Source: Whalleya microplaca
Taxonomy: Eukaryota; Ascomycota; Sordariomycetes; Xylariales; Xylariaceae
DNA: 64,000 bases
Assembly (NCBI GenBank): GCA_022497155.1
Contig: MU385711.1
Location: forward strand, 1,264,673-1,328,672
Direction: 5' to 3'
The position numbers were made by a program, and so were the translations under genes. Shown here one piece after another: positions 49,620 through 60,260 of this stretch. Each line of letters begins with the position of its first letter. The stretch's first letter is position 1. Under the pieces are notes generated by a model that worked only from the letters and a program-made list of their open reading frames with translations, did no database searches and had not been told where the DNA came from.

Positions 49620-49950
49620 GTTGGCTAGCAACCCTTGAGAGCCATATCGACCTCATTAGTCATAGAGGATAAGTAAGTGAAAGTAACCTACGAGTTCTAA
49701 TTCCTGAGAATAAAGCTAATAGGACGCCCGTGTCTAGACTTAGAATACCCGTCACATTAAGATGCTGTCCCAATATACTATAGCTTTATGGCATGTAGAC
49801 GGCAGGTATCTATCTGCTTGGGTTACCAAAGGAGAAACTTCATGATTTGTATTCGATCAGTTGAGCATTGTGTCTCTCTTTCCAACGCGACTGTCGAATT
49901 CAAGTGAAGGAAAGGGTCAATTTCCTAGGGTTAGACGAATCAAAGAGTGT

Positions 49951-50087
49951 CACAGTTACAGTGTGTGCAATGATCATTTAGGTGCTGCCGTGATCACTCT
50001 AGTAAGATTGTGTAAAGCTCTAAGATCTCTTTTAAGCCTATGGATCTCGGAGCAATAAGGCACTATAACTAATACCCCTATTATCGT
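49951..50087 (+). repeat. Short dispersed repeat, copy 2
   Basis: Plus-strand copy of the element at 45876-45982. The left 55 bases match at all but one position, and the right end AATACCCCTATTATCGT is identical. The middle is about 30 bases longer (around CTCTTTTAAGCCTATGG). Confidence 0.75.
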
Positions 50088-50814
50088 AATAAAGAGGCTC
50101 GTTTCAACATTTTGAATAGCCATAAGAGCCTTGAAGCACAATAACAAGTATACCGTAGTACCCGTTCTCTGGTGAATGTATCATGTGTGCTCCTGCTTTT
50201 CCCGCTGCCGATTTCTTTGCATCATCAATAAATACACTCCTGCCTTAATATGCTTTGAAAAAGCACACGATAGGCATCATGGTCTCCAAGGAAAAAGCCT
50301 TACATCATTTTAGGCCCAATATCTATGAGAAACTCACTAGGTCTATACATAATCCTTTCGCCGCTAGACCTCAGTTCATAGATGTATCGGTGCCATCAAC
50401 AATATTAGTCTCGGATAGTAGGTATGTCGGTATAGATGGTGGCGAGAAAGGGTGTGTTAGTGGCGTAAACCGATGAGGATTTCATAGCAAATTTTGCACT
50501 TCGAAATACGAAGAGTTTCCATAAGACAGTTTTCAATATATATAGATACATATTGCTCGATGTAGGTGCCCAACCTTGATGGACACCTTGCTGGCCAGCT
50601 TCCTCTTTCGACCAAGAGCAGCCAATCACGTCAACCAAACCCCAGTTCTAAAAGACTACGTCGTAGCCGTGTCTACTTTAATTAGACTACCTACTTTATC
50701 AGCATTCAGATTCGCAACGAGGAACGATCTGTATGCCATGTGGGCTAGGCTGATGGTGTGCTGGGGCTGGCGGCTGTGCCTGCGTTAGCTCCCGAGTGCC
50801 TGGGAGCGTGTAAT

Positions 50815-50904
50815 TCAACTTCACCTGTCTCAACTTCACCTGTCTCAACTTCACCTGTCTCAACTTCACCTGTCTCAACTACATCTGTCTCAACTACATC
50901 TATC
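50815..50904 (+). repeat. 15-bp tandem repeat, six units
   Basis: Four exact copies of TCAACTTCACCTGTC followed by two variants (TCAACTACATCTGTC, TCAACTACATCTATC). The unit length is divisible by three, but no long coding frame contains it. Confidence 0.95.
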
Positions 50905-51249
50905 AATTACACTTGTATGCTTTAGAAGTTAAACGCAACGGCAAAATGTATGCGGTCTCTTGACGATAGAGTAGGTGTAGGTATAGACTAATTATGCATC
51001 ATATCTCAGATCACTAGAGTTAAATAAGACAAGCATTAAGTTCGTCATTTAGAAGTTGAACTTTTATTTCATTATAGGAACACTCTAGTCAGTGCAATCG
51101 ATAATGGACAATCCTCTGCACCAAATAATTCGCTAAACTCATGCTCGTTCTTTTCTCAATTCCAAGCAGTTTTATCTTCCCCTCCATGGCCGTCTCGCTC
51201 TGAGGCCGAACATCAATGCAATGCCCAGCAATTAGCCATATAACAGGCT

Positions 51250-51863
51250 TTACTGAGGCATATGTTCGAAAGGCTTGGCCAGGTGCTCGGAGCAGAAGGG
51301 GAGCTTGCCGACGGTCCAGATCTCGGTGTCCTATTTCCCATGAATGGTTAGTCGACCGAAAACTCGTGAGTATCAGAGGGATCTATCGATGGTCCCAAGA
51401 AGGGCGAGTGAGGGGTGACTACTTACGGGCTTCAGCGCTTTCTTGTCCGCCTCGCTGAGAGTACCGCCCTTGATGGCGATGATCGGGGGCGCCGCCTCGG
51501 GGTCGTGGGCGATGGGCGAGCCGCACTCGGGGCAGAAGACGCGGTGGACGGGCTTGCCGGACGAGCCGTTCTTGGACCAGCTCTTGGTGGTGCCGGTGAT
51601 GGTCAGCTTGTCCTTGGGCACGACGACGACCAGGGCTGTTGAATTGGGCGGATTGTTAGATCAGACTCTCAGGTACACGTTGACAGTCGAGGTCATGAGA
51701 CTATGGGGACAGAGCAATGGCTGTATGATCGCGAGCTGGGCTTACAATATGTTGAGCCACTCTGACGTTGGCAATCGTCGCAGTGGTCGTACCCGACAAT
51801 TAGGGGTTCGGCGTCGATGGTATACTTGACAGCGCCGCAAAGGCAGTGACCGGAAAGACCCAT
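51250..51863 (-). CDS. GFA (CENP-V/GFA) domain zinc protein
   Basis: Small enzyme of the glutathione-dependent formaldehyde-activating-like fold; real substrates in fungi are mostly unknown. Exons 51863-51746, 51635-51427 and 51330-51250 join in frame to 135 residues. Zinc ligands are visible: C7 and C9 in GHCLCGAVKY, C28 and C31 in HCDDCQRQSG, C74 and C77 in VFCPECGSPI. The QRQSGSTYSLVVVVPKDKL stretch and the C-terminal EIWTVGKLPFCSEH are typical. The length is normal. Probably cytosolic. Confidence 0.93.
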
Positions 51864-52184
51864 TGTGAATATATTTGTTGTTCTGTTACAAATTGGAAAC
51901 TAGATGTGGTGTGATTCGAGGAAGTGTGCTTTCGTAATAGCTTATAGATATACCTAAGAGTAAATAAACAGCTGCGTGAGGGGACAACCACCCTTTAAAT
52001 ACCTCTCCCTTTGAGCCCTGGAGGAGGTAATACAAATAGCAGAACAAATAGCACAGCTCCTTATGACATACCTTAGCAGACCAATGTTAAGGTAAGGGAG
52101 CTAAGCTAACTACCCACTTAGTTTCCATGTTGTTATCACTCTTACATACCTACGACCAGGATTTACAGATAGTTGATAGCCAAT

Positions 52185-52224
52185 GGCTTACCGCATGTTA
52201 AGACATCTCAACATGCGGTAAGCC
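52185..52224. promoter_or_regulatory. 15-bp perfect inverted repeat
   Basis: Arms GGCTTACCGCATGTT and AACATGCGGTAAGCC with a 10-nt spacer. The architecture (15-bp arms, 9-10 nt loop) is the same as at 10312-10350, though the sequence differs. Role unknown: possible hairpin, factor site or element end. Confidence 0.6.
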
Positions 52225-52299
52225 GGAACAAGCGAGGTAACAGGGTAACTAGGTCCTGTCTGTCATACATACCGTGACTGCGTACCTTAGGTTATGTAC

Positions 52300-52371
52300 C
52301 TTGACGTTGAAGCGAAGCGGGTTGGCGGGGTCGACAGGCAGGCTGTTGGCGGGGTACAGCTCTAGAATTCC
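52300..52371 (-). pseudogene. Orphan exon-like remnant
   Basis: Between an AG (TATATAAG) and a GTACAT donor lie 24 codons with strong GC-ending codon use, reading ELYPANSLPVDPANPLRFNV. No partner exons were found, so it is likely the leftover of a lost gene. Family not recognised. Confidence 0.35.
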
Positions 52372-53403
52372 TTATATACTACGTCAAGGGGTTGAGCTAG
52401 TGTGGAACCCGATCTGTGTAGCTGTAGACCAATAACAACTGGACGCCGAGACTGGCACCTCATGCAAGCTTACATAGTACAACTTTGAGCACTCAAAAGT
52501 AGGCAGTGTACCTAGGCAGGTACCGCGAAGGCCCCATGCTTATCAAGCCATCCCGGAGATCAAACAAGCCGTGAGGCCTGTCAGTCCTGTCAGGCAGTTC
52601 AGGGGGAGGGGGAAGTCGAAGCGTGGGCTGCGTGGGAAGCGTGGGGAGGCTTTTCCGCAGGATGAACTAACAATAAAAAGTATCATTGATGAGATGGATG
52701 GAAATACGATCGGTGGCTCTGCGTGGCACGGTGATTATTTGTCATTGGATCCTAGTTCAGCTCCGCTTATAAAAAGCCACCGAAGTGCATATATTGATTT
52801 TAGTGGCTCTTTGTATTTGGAATACCTCGATAACTGCACACTTGCAGCATGCAGTGGCAGAGTTGAGCGGGCGTATATGCAGCGGGATCACCGTCATCCC
52901 AGAGTCAATTTTTTTTTTGAAACATCGACGCCTGGATTTGACATGTGTCTTATCTCCTCCCACCAATTCTACATACATACATACATGTGGGCGTTTAGTG
53001 CATGATAAGGAGATCATACCAGCCCACGTTGCTCACCATTGCATTGCGATTCTTGTGATGCCGAAGCAAACCTTCTTCGTGGTATATACAGAGCCACAGA
53101 CGTAGATCATAGCTTTCATCGTATATGTGAAATTGCGGTGTACTTCAAACAACACAGTAGTTCGGCCTTGCTTGAGCGCGATTGAGCCCCTGAAGTTCCA
53201 TACGTGAAGTCCGACTAAGATATTCCAAATACTCTGAAGGATCAAGAATCGGACCGCTCAGTTCGTTGTAGATGGGGCTAGTATTGAGGGGGCTTGAAGG
53301 GTCTTGTCGATTTCGTGATAGGAGGGCATAGCATAAATGGCTCCTTTTGGGGCCTTCTTGGTTCCATTGGAACAATTGATATGGCATCCCTTGCTTGGTG
53401 CGA

Positions 53404-55420
53404 TCAAGATACTACAACCCAAGCCAGCAAAAGCCTGATGGCCCAATGCTCAAGCGAAAGGATATCCACGCTACCCATCGCAATTCTATCGGCTATGAAT
53501 AGCTTAAAAACCAACTGTCTGTACAATTCTCTCGTTTGACTATCCGCGTTGGCCAGAACATAACCGTCCATGGACGACAGTCGAAAGCCTCGGATATCTT
53601 TCTGAGTGTGAGTGCTAGTCGTCTGGCTTGAGGTCATCGGCCGTTCAATTCGCTCAGGTATCCGCCTCAAGTTCTTGATGGCCGTGAAGTAACCATAGTC
53701 AAGGTAGCTTGCAGTGTAAAGAGGTGGTGGTGGTTTCTTGAAGACTAGCTTCGGCAATAATTCAGGCGTTGATACCCAAATTGTACTACTGTCGTTCAAT
53801 TCGGAGAACATGGCCTCGAAATCGTGGGCATAGTAGACAAATCTCGAGTAGAACACGGGCGTCAGAACTTTGAATACGACCTCCTCCGTACTACTAGAAT
53901 CTGTGCGCGCCGAGTCCGATGTCATCGTCTCGGGGAGCACATCTGCCACACCACTCGGGACATACCGTACAACTAACGGTGCTTGCGACTGACCAACCAG
54001 AAATCTCAAATATTGCCGGAAAATTGACTCAAGTTTTCGCTCTGTTTCATCAGCTCGTCTGCCTATATTTGATTTAAGTGGCTCTGGCCGATACCAAACG
54101 TGGAGCTTTCGTTTGAAAAACAGAATTGCTGCCTCCTTAACAATCCGAGGGAAGGTGACAAAACCAACCCACCACCACGACGCTATAAATCTAAACTTCT
54201 GGAACATAGTCATCTCTGTAGGATCAATAGCATCTCCTTCTGAGAAGATGCGAGCAACCAGCTTTGCATGATCTTTTGAAGATATCAAGTTGACTACAGC
54301 ATCCGAAGTCAGTATTCGTCTTCTTTATAAACTTGGTGAATGGATAGGAGCCAAAGCCTGCTTTAGGACTTTCTAACCCGAACATAGCTCAGCGAAAATC
54401 TACTCCTAAAACAGGATGAAAGATGTATTGAATGACTCTGAATGCTACTCACTTGTGGTGTTGACTAAGCCCTTCCCTTCCATGTTTGGGAGCAAAGGGT
54501 CATGGGCCACAAGCGAGTACGCACCCTTTCTGGAATTGAAAGGAGACACATGAAAGTCCTTCGGCCATGTCTGCCTCAACGGCTTCGGGGTATGTCCATT
54601 AGATTTATGGCCAGTGGTTGTGGATGTACCGTCGTTTTCAGAAGCCTCGATCGACGCGCTGGCATTATCATTAGGCGTTAGATAATACATTCGTCTCTCA
54701 TCAAATGTGTTGTTTACTTCAAGAATGGTTGCCGCAAATTGTTTGTCGGCGTCATAAAGGCACCAGAAAGAAACAGGATTGAAGTGATAACCACAGAACT
54801 TTGCTGCAGTAAGCAGGTACGCATATGGATATCTAGAACCATCAACGCCCTATGTCGTCAGCCTAGCATTCTCAAGAAAGGGGATCCAATAGACGCACTT
54901 GAGAGTCGAGGTAAGCATCCAACTTGCCCCTGAGACCTAGATGACCGCTACCCCTTTCTAGATAGTCTGCAGGATCAACCACAAACCAGCCCTTCTCCGT
55001 TGGGTCCCGTACTTCACTTGACACCATGCCGCCTGCGACACCGGTCCAGCCGACGGGGACACCAACTAGAAGATAAGAATAGTCAAAGGAGTGTTTCTTA
55101 GGGAACAATCTCGTGTGGGTTGTTTGACAAGGAAACAGCAATGGCCGTCCTGGGCCATTCCATTCTGTTGTCTTTACTGTTTGCCCAAGACGTAATATGA
55201 GTTTGAAGAGAGCGAGGACTAATGCAGTTATCGCAGCCACTTGCACCAACGTCCTGAAATGTTGGCTCTCAAGAAACCTGAAAACAACACCTCTTCTCCT
55301 CCAGATAAACCAAGCAAAAACCAGCACTGCATCGCCAACACTACCAAAAACGAGATAGTAACATAAGGCGGTTATTCGCAGAACGGCCACATGCATGGGC
55401 ATCCCCAGAGTGGTGTCCAT
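53404..55420 (-). CDS. DUF1365-domain membrane protein
   Basis: Fungal protein with an N-terminal membrane region and a DUF1365 domain; in other organisms DUF1365 genes often neighbour fatty-acid-modifying enzymes, but the biochemical role is unsettled. Exons 55420-54899, 54849-54453 and 54293-53404 join in frame to 602 residues. Marks: TM helices at the start (VAVLRITALCYYLVFGSVGD, FRTLVQVAAITALVLALFKL), DUF1365 text RPLLFPCQTTHTRLFPKKHS, YAYLLTAAKFCGYHFNPVSF and FAATILEVNNTFDERRMYYL, then SPFNSRKGAYSLVAHDPLLP. I start at ATG 55420 (MDTTLGMPMHVAV), the first in-frame Met; an upstream exon remains possible. The last helix (AIRLLLAWVVVS) ends the protein. Confidence 0.87.
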
Positions 55421-56047
55421 TGGTTTTAAATGGACCCAGGTGTTCGGAACCCTATCCTGGAATGCAGTTGTCCGCAAGAACTGCTGTGATCATCCTATAA
55501 ATTAGATAGATGTAAACACGTAAAACATGAGTCAATGGCTTGCTATTCTGAGTTGAAGCCTCAGGGTTGCTGTTCAGGAGTTGAATGATTCCCCACCATG
55601 AAGTGTTTAGCATCCATTCATCATACATACTCCGTACCTCACACGATCAACTGCCGCCAAACGCTGAGCCACTACATACACCAGCCTCAATCTTGGCCTG
55701 CTTGGCCGGAGCGACGATTGGATCGGAGTTAACAACCCCTTGTCAAACCCTAAATAAGCAAAGCCTTTCCAACTAATAACAGTTGCCTCCCCGCCGATTG
55801 ACTCAGCAAGGGGCTCCGCTTTCAGCCCACTTCGCACCATCCCATCATTCCTTCGCCTTCCACCGCCCAAAGACAAGACACATCTGCATCATTTATTATC
55901 GTCGGCCAGCACTTCATTCAGGTTTCTCTTTTTCATCTCAACACACAACCGAACTCATCAACAACCCGAACAACAAGCGAACCCTCGCGACCACCCATTG
56001 AATACCTCAGTCATCAAGCAGCACCAACACAACTCCCATCATCCAAA
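55421..56047. promoter_or_regulatory. Divergent promoter region, DUF1365 / MBF1
   Basis: 627 bp between the two starts. The MBF1 side is rich in C/T runs and short CAAC-type repeats (55930-56040), as in highly expressed fungal genes. Confidence 0.5.
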
Positions 56048-56703
56048 ATGTCTGAGGATTGGAACTCCGTCACCAAGATCGGCAGCAAGACCCGCGGGGG
56101 TGGTGCCGCGCGGGAGACCGTAGTGAGAGGCAGCTCTGCCCTGAACGCCGCAAAGCGCCAGGGAGGATCCATCTCGACAGAGAAGAAGTACGCCACGGGC
56201 AACGCAGTAAGTTTCTCTCTCATCAGGATTACCACTCACTATCGTCATAATCACTCATATCCCCCGCCCCCACCTGCCTTGTCAACCGAGGGGAGGAACA
56301 CCTAGCACAGGCAGCACATCCTCTCTCCCCACTCTCCCCGACAAACCACCAGACGTCAAGCTCCTCGCCTCGACTGACGGTGGGCAAAACAAACCAGGTC
56401 GGCAAGGGCCCCGAGGGCCAGCGCCTGACGAAGGTCGACCGCAGCGACGACATCATCAAGCCGAACACGGTGGGCAAGGAGGTGGGCGACGTGATCAGCC
56501 AGACGCGGCAGAAGGTCGAGCCCAAGATGACGCAGAAGGACCTCGCCACCAAGTGCAACACCACGCCCTCCGTCATCGCCGACTTCGAGCGCGGCACCGC
56601 CACCCCCGACCAGAAGGTCCTCGGCGCCATCGAGCGCATCCTCAACGTCAAGCTGCGCGGCACCGGCATCGGCGAGCCCAAGTTCAAGCCCAAGGGGAAG
56701 TAG
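56048..56703 (+). CDS. MBF1: Multiprotein bridging factor 1
   Basis: Conserved transcriptional co-activator that bridges DNA-bound activators and TBP; also tied to ribosome-quality control in yeast. Exons 56048-56206 and 56398-56703 join (AACGCA|GTAAGT .. AACCAG|GTCGGC), giving 154 residues. N-terminal MBF1 domain: [38 protein letters not shown]-terminal helix-turn-helix: [40 protein letters not shown], and [14 protein letters not shown]. An earlier acceptor (CACCAG at 56354) is rejected because it would add residues absent in the family. The intron is 191 nt, long for this window. Confidence 0.96.
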
Positions 56704-57324
56704 ACGGGGGGAGCCCGTAGCCAAGGAATGGATGGAACTATAGAGTAGCCTGGGGATGGGGAGCGTGTTCGTAGGGGAAGATAGCTCAGCTGTGTATGAT
56801 GGTTGAACGGATGAGTGGCTGGATGTGGGTGACGGCGAAGGTAGAGGTTCTACACCTCCCTCGCCCTCCCATGGTCGTTGCATAGCGCGCATGGATTGGT
56901 TGGTTCCGGTGATCGATGCGAAGAGCATCATCAAGGAGGTTCCCACGGGTCCCTTTACTTACTTCCCTTCACTTATAGAGAGGAATAGACAAAGTCAATC
57001 ATCACCATGCAATTTTCTGTCTGTCTGGCAAGCAAGACATTCTTTTTGTCCATTTCGATATTATTCATTAGACTCGATACAAGTGAGTCCTCTTATGGTA
57101 TGGTATATACAAGGTGCAACGCAATGCTCCTCGCGTCCCAACTGCAGGTGTTGGTGGTGGTGGTATCATCCTACAGCATCCAACAAAGCCACCATGCTAT
57201 GCCATGCCATGCCATACCATGCCATGCCATGCAATACAATAAAACGCAACGCAATGCTTAAAACAAACAACTCCCAGGACAGACACAATTCTTCGCTCTC
57301 TATACCTCTATCCAGCCTACATGC
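56704..57324. other. Intergenic between convergent MBF1 and Cdt1 genes
   Basis: The 3' flanks of both genes. It contains a CCATG pentanucleotide repeat near 57193-57236. No gene. Confidence 0.6.
57193..57236. repeat. CCATG microsatellite
   Basis: About eight imperfect copies of the pentamer CCATG (one CCATA variant). Confidence 0.85.
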
Positions 57325-58872
57325 CTACTCCCTCTCCAGAATCGCCCGAACCCGTCCCGCGATCTCCGCCTTGCTAACCAGGCGATCCGTCTCCACAACG
57401 ACGTTCTCCCTGCCCCCGACCGTGACGACGCGCAGCCACTCGGGCGCGACCTCGGCCGCCAACAACCTCACGCAGGTCGCGCCCTCGTCGCGCGAGATGC
57501 CCATGCGGAACGAGTCCTTGAGCTTCTCGAGCATGGCGCCCATCGAGAACGAGATGCGTCCGTCACCGCTGCTGGCCCGGCTGAGCATACCGACCATGGC
57601 GGCCACCTCGTCGACGCGCTGCAGCGCCGCGCGCCGCGATAGCTGCGCGGGCGAGAGGCCCGCTGGCATCGCGGCCTTCTGTTGCGCCTTGAGCCGCAGG
57701 CGGTCGAGGAGGCTCATCTTGGTGCCGTCGGCGTTCGTCGCGGGCGTGGTGGCGGTGGTGGTGCTGCTGCTGCTTCCGCCGAGGAGGCCCTTGGTCTGGG
57801 CCTGGGCTTTGTTCTGCTTCTTCAGCGCGAGGCCCTGCTTTAGCTCCTCGAGCTGCTTCTGTCCCCGCGAGAGCACCGGTGCGGCTTTGGATACGGATGC
57901 GCAGAGCGTGATGGGTGCTCGGGGCAGGGTTTGCGTGAATGCCGAGGCATCATTGCTGGTGGTAGTGGTAGTGGTGGTAAATCGTGACCACAGGTGCTCT
58001 AGGTTCGCGCGGAAGACGTCGTTTAGCTTCTTCTCGTCCAGGGGGCCGGAGCCGTGCGCGGGATCGATCTCGATGCATATCTTGCCGCGGCCGTAGTCCG
58101 AGAGCGAGAACGGGCGTAGAGTGTTGTTCGTAGATGTAGTCTCGTCGCTGTTGAGGACGCCGATGCAGAGGCGGATATCGGCGTCGGTGACTTGCTTCTT
58201 GCCCCAGGCTCGCGCCACGTTGGGGCACAGGAGGCGGAGGTCCGCTGGCACATGGGTCCCATTGTGCGCGTAGTGCAGTGTGAGAGCCTTCAGAAGCGAG
58301 GCGTGGAGGTTGACGAGCGAGAGAACCTCATCGGGCAGTTGACGGGGCTTCTTGAAATTGATATATGCATCTGCGTCAGAGTCTGCGGCGGAAGTGTCCG
58401 CGGTTAGAGGGGAGGAGCAGCGGGATGGCGAGGATTCGAGGCGGAGCTTCTTGAATAGTGCACCGCTGTTGATGACGGACGCTTCGGAGTCAGAGACGCT
58501 GGGGCTTCTAGCGCGCTTTCGTGGTGCGGGTTCAGCACGAGCCTTCTTGGAAGGCCGGCCGCGACCACGCTTTGCAGGCTGGGTTGGTGTCTTTGAGATG
58601 GAAGTAGGGGCTGCCTTGCTCGGTCTCTCGTCCGCAGAAGAGTCATCTTCGACGGCTGTCACTACTTTGCGTTTTCGAGAAGCCGGCGTGATTGCTTCTA
58701 GCTTGATATCCTTTCTCGGTGTAGTAGCAGGCTCCTTCTTGATGTCAGTCTGGGTGATAGTCTTCGACACGCGGGCGAAGCTGCTGATGCTCGACGATGC
58801 ATGTTGATGGGGAGTCGTGGCCTTGGATTTGGACGATGCCTTCCGGCGTTGCTTGATAGCAGGTCCGGCCAT
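57325..58872 (-). CDS. CDT1: DNA replication licensing factor Cdt1
   Basis: Nuclear factor that loads the MCM2-7 helicase at origins with ORC and Cdc6. Single exon, 515 residues, start ATG at 58872. The N-terminus is disordered and basic; SSISSFARVSKTI is a weak PIP-box-like site (PCNA-linked turnover, inference). An AT-hook (KRGRGRPSKKAR) lies at residues 101-112. The central winged-helix region starts near residue 180: LPDEVLSLVNLHASLLKALT, HVPADLRLLCPNVARAWGKK. The C-terminal MCM-binding winged helix is about residues 390-515: SLLDRLRLKAQQKAAMPAGL, SFRMGISRDEGATCVRLLAA. Geminin is absent in fungi, so control would be by proteolysis. The gene looks intact. Confidence 0.85.
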   Translation of the reverse strand: MAGPAIKQRRKASSKSKATTPHQHASSSISSFARVSKTITQTDIKKEPATTPRKDIKLEAITPASRKRKVVTAVEDDSSADERPSKAAPTSISKTPTQPAKRGRGRPSKKARAEPAPRKRARSPSVSDSEASVINSGALFKKLRLESSPSRCSSPLTADTSAADSDADAYINFKKPRQLPDEVLSLVNLHASLLKALTLHYAHNGTHVPADLRLLCPNVARAWGKKQVTDADIRLCIGVLNSDETTSTNNTLRPFSLSDYGRGKICIEIDPAHGSGPLDEKKLNDVFRANLEHLWSRFTTTTTTTSNDASAFTQTLPRAPITLCASVSKAAPVLSRGQKQLEELKQGLALKKQNKAQAQTKGLLGGSSSSTTTATTPATNADGTKMSLLDRLRLKAQQKAAMPAGLSPAQLSRRAALQRVDEVAAMVGMLSRASSGDGRISFSMGAMLEKLKDSFRMGISRDEGATCVRLLAAEVAPEWLRVVTVGGRENVVVETDRLVSKAEIAGRVRAILERE

Positions 58873-60026
58873 CGTAATTGATGTCAGGTGAACTTAATGA
58901 AGTGGACTTGATGAGGTAGTCAGTGAATATCAGGACCAATTGGTTAGTTCCCAGTGTGCACAACGGTTGATGGGCAGGTAAGACACAAAGTTTGAGTCTA
59001 GAGTTGCAGTGACGATGATTGTGAGAGAAAGAAGCTCCATGGTAGATTGTACACAGGGTTGTTATTAGAGGGGGAGGCTGAAGGCCAATTCGCGACCCAC
59101 GCACTCGCGCGTAATAATAAAAGTCGCGAAAACCCACCTATGCAGCTATGCAAGACGCGACGTGCCCCAGAGCGCGTTAATCGATAGACCAGCCCCAAAA
59201 AGGAAAGGTGCTCCACATAATCCGTAGAAATGCCGAGGCTTTCCCAGAGAACACCAACCACCTCTGCCACCCCTGAAAAAGGCCACCGCCCCTATGCCCC
59301 TGAAAAAGGCTCGGGGTCTTGGGGGCGAGAGAGGGATAAAATAAAAAAGAATTATTCCGGATCTCTCCTCGGTCATCAAAATCGCCATTCATTCATCACC
59401 TAGTCTTGAAGGCAAACATAGCCGCGTAATCGATGAGCGACAATCAGCCTTCGGTCTAGTTGTGTATATATCCCATATTGATTCATATTCGAATACAGCT
59501 TTTATTCTGCAGCCCGCAATTATGCGCCCTGGCAATATATGCGGAACTAGACTTCCGGCTCTTGGATCGTCCCTAAGGCGGGAAATTTTGGGAACCCTGG
59601 ACTCTCGCACAACCGGATAATCGCACCTCGAGAATCACTTAAATTGCTCCCAAGAAATGGTGATCAATTATTATGTCTCATGGAATTTCTCGTAGTGACG
59701 GGCCGACCCAAGCATGTCTGGAGAAGGCAATACCATTAGACTGACTTTCATGAATCCACCGCGAAACCAGAGACTCCAGAGCCACTTCGGTCATGCCGGC
59801 GATGGAGCGTCCCTGTTCCGAATTCCCCTAGTTTCCCTTCTAGCTAAGTTACACGCCATGCTCCTTGACTTTTGTATAGACCTGAGTATCATGTTTCCCT
59901 AATACACACCTATGAACTCCCGAAAAAAGACAGACCCCGCTACCAGTACAAAACCATACAGACCAATCCACTGAAACCTTCCACACCCGGAAGCAGGTGC
60001 GGCGCCGTCATCATGGACCATGTCAA
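58873..60026. other. Intergenic, Cdt1 promoter and downstream of small gene
   Basis: The Cdt1 promoter lies at the left. At about 59265-59320 an imperfect duplicate of CCCCTGAAAAAGGC is present. No gene supported. Confidence 0.5.
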
Positions 60027-60260
60027 TCAATGACGCAGGGTTCGTTGCCAGTGGTCCGGGTGGAAGCTAACGGGACTTGGCGGTGGAGGTGCCGGAACGT
60101 CCCAGTCATGCTCTCGGATGGAACGAATTGGAGTAGTCCGCGCGTTGTCCTTGGACGCGAGAGTGGCATTCAGACTGCTGAACAGGTCTGTAGAAGCCGT
60201 TGCACGCATGTTTTTGCGCGGCGGCGTGACCGGAACAGGGGAGAGAATTTGGCTTGGCAT
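60027..60260 (-). CDS. Small 77-residue protein with Cdk-type sites
   Basis: ATG at 60260. The frame is open further upstream, but only the part from this Met looks coding: MPSQILSPVPVTPPRKN, ASTDLFSSLNATLASKDNAR, TTPIRSIREHDWDVP and SFHPDHWQRTLRH. The SPVPV/TPPRK sites are Cdk-like. It may be a conserved small fungal protein of unknown role; memory of family support is weak. A spliced 5' UTR is possible (GTAGGGCG near 60366). Confidence 0.5.
   Translation of the reverse strand: MPSQILSPVPVTPPRKNMRATASTDLFSSLNATLASKDNARTTPIRSIREHDWDVPAPPPPSPVSFHPDHWQRTLRH

Larger units (their letters stand above)
49620..51249. other. Intergenic with repeat copy 2 and a 15-bp tandem repeat
   Basis: Contains the second copy of the short repeat (49951-50087) and a six-unit tandem array (50815-50904). 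No gene supported. Confidence 0.55.
51864..53403. other. Intergenic with hairpin and an exon-like remnant
   Basis: Holds the GFA promoter, a perfect 15-bp hairpin (52185-52224) and an isolated exon-like stretch (52300-52371, minus). Other open stretches overlap on both strands and show no coding texture. Confidence 0.5.

Noticed and set aside
50815..50904. Possible CRISPR-like array
   Set aside because: Contiguous 15-bp tandem repeats without spacers in a eukaryotic genome.
56825..58096. 423-codon plus-strand open frame
   Set aside because: Antisense to the Cdt1 gene, whose minus-strand frame has clear family motifs.
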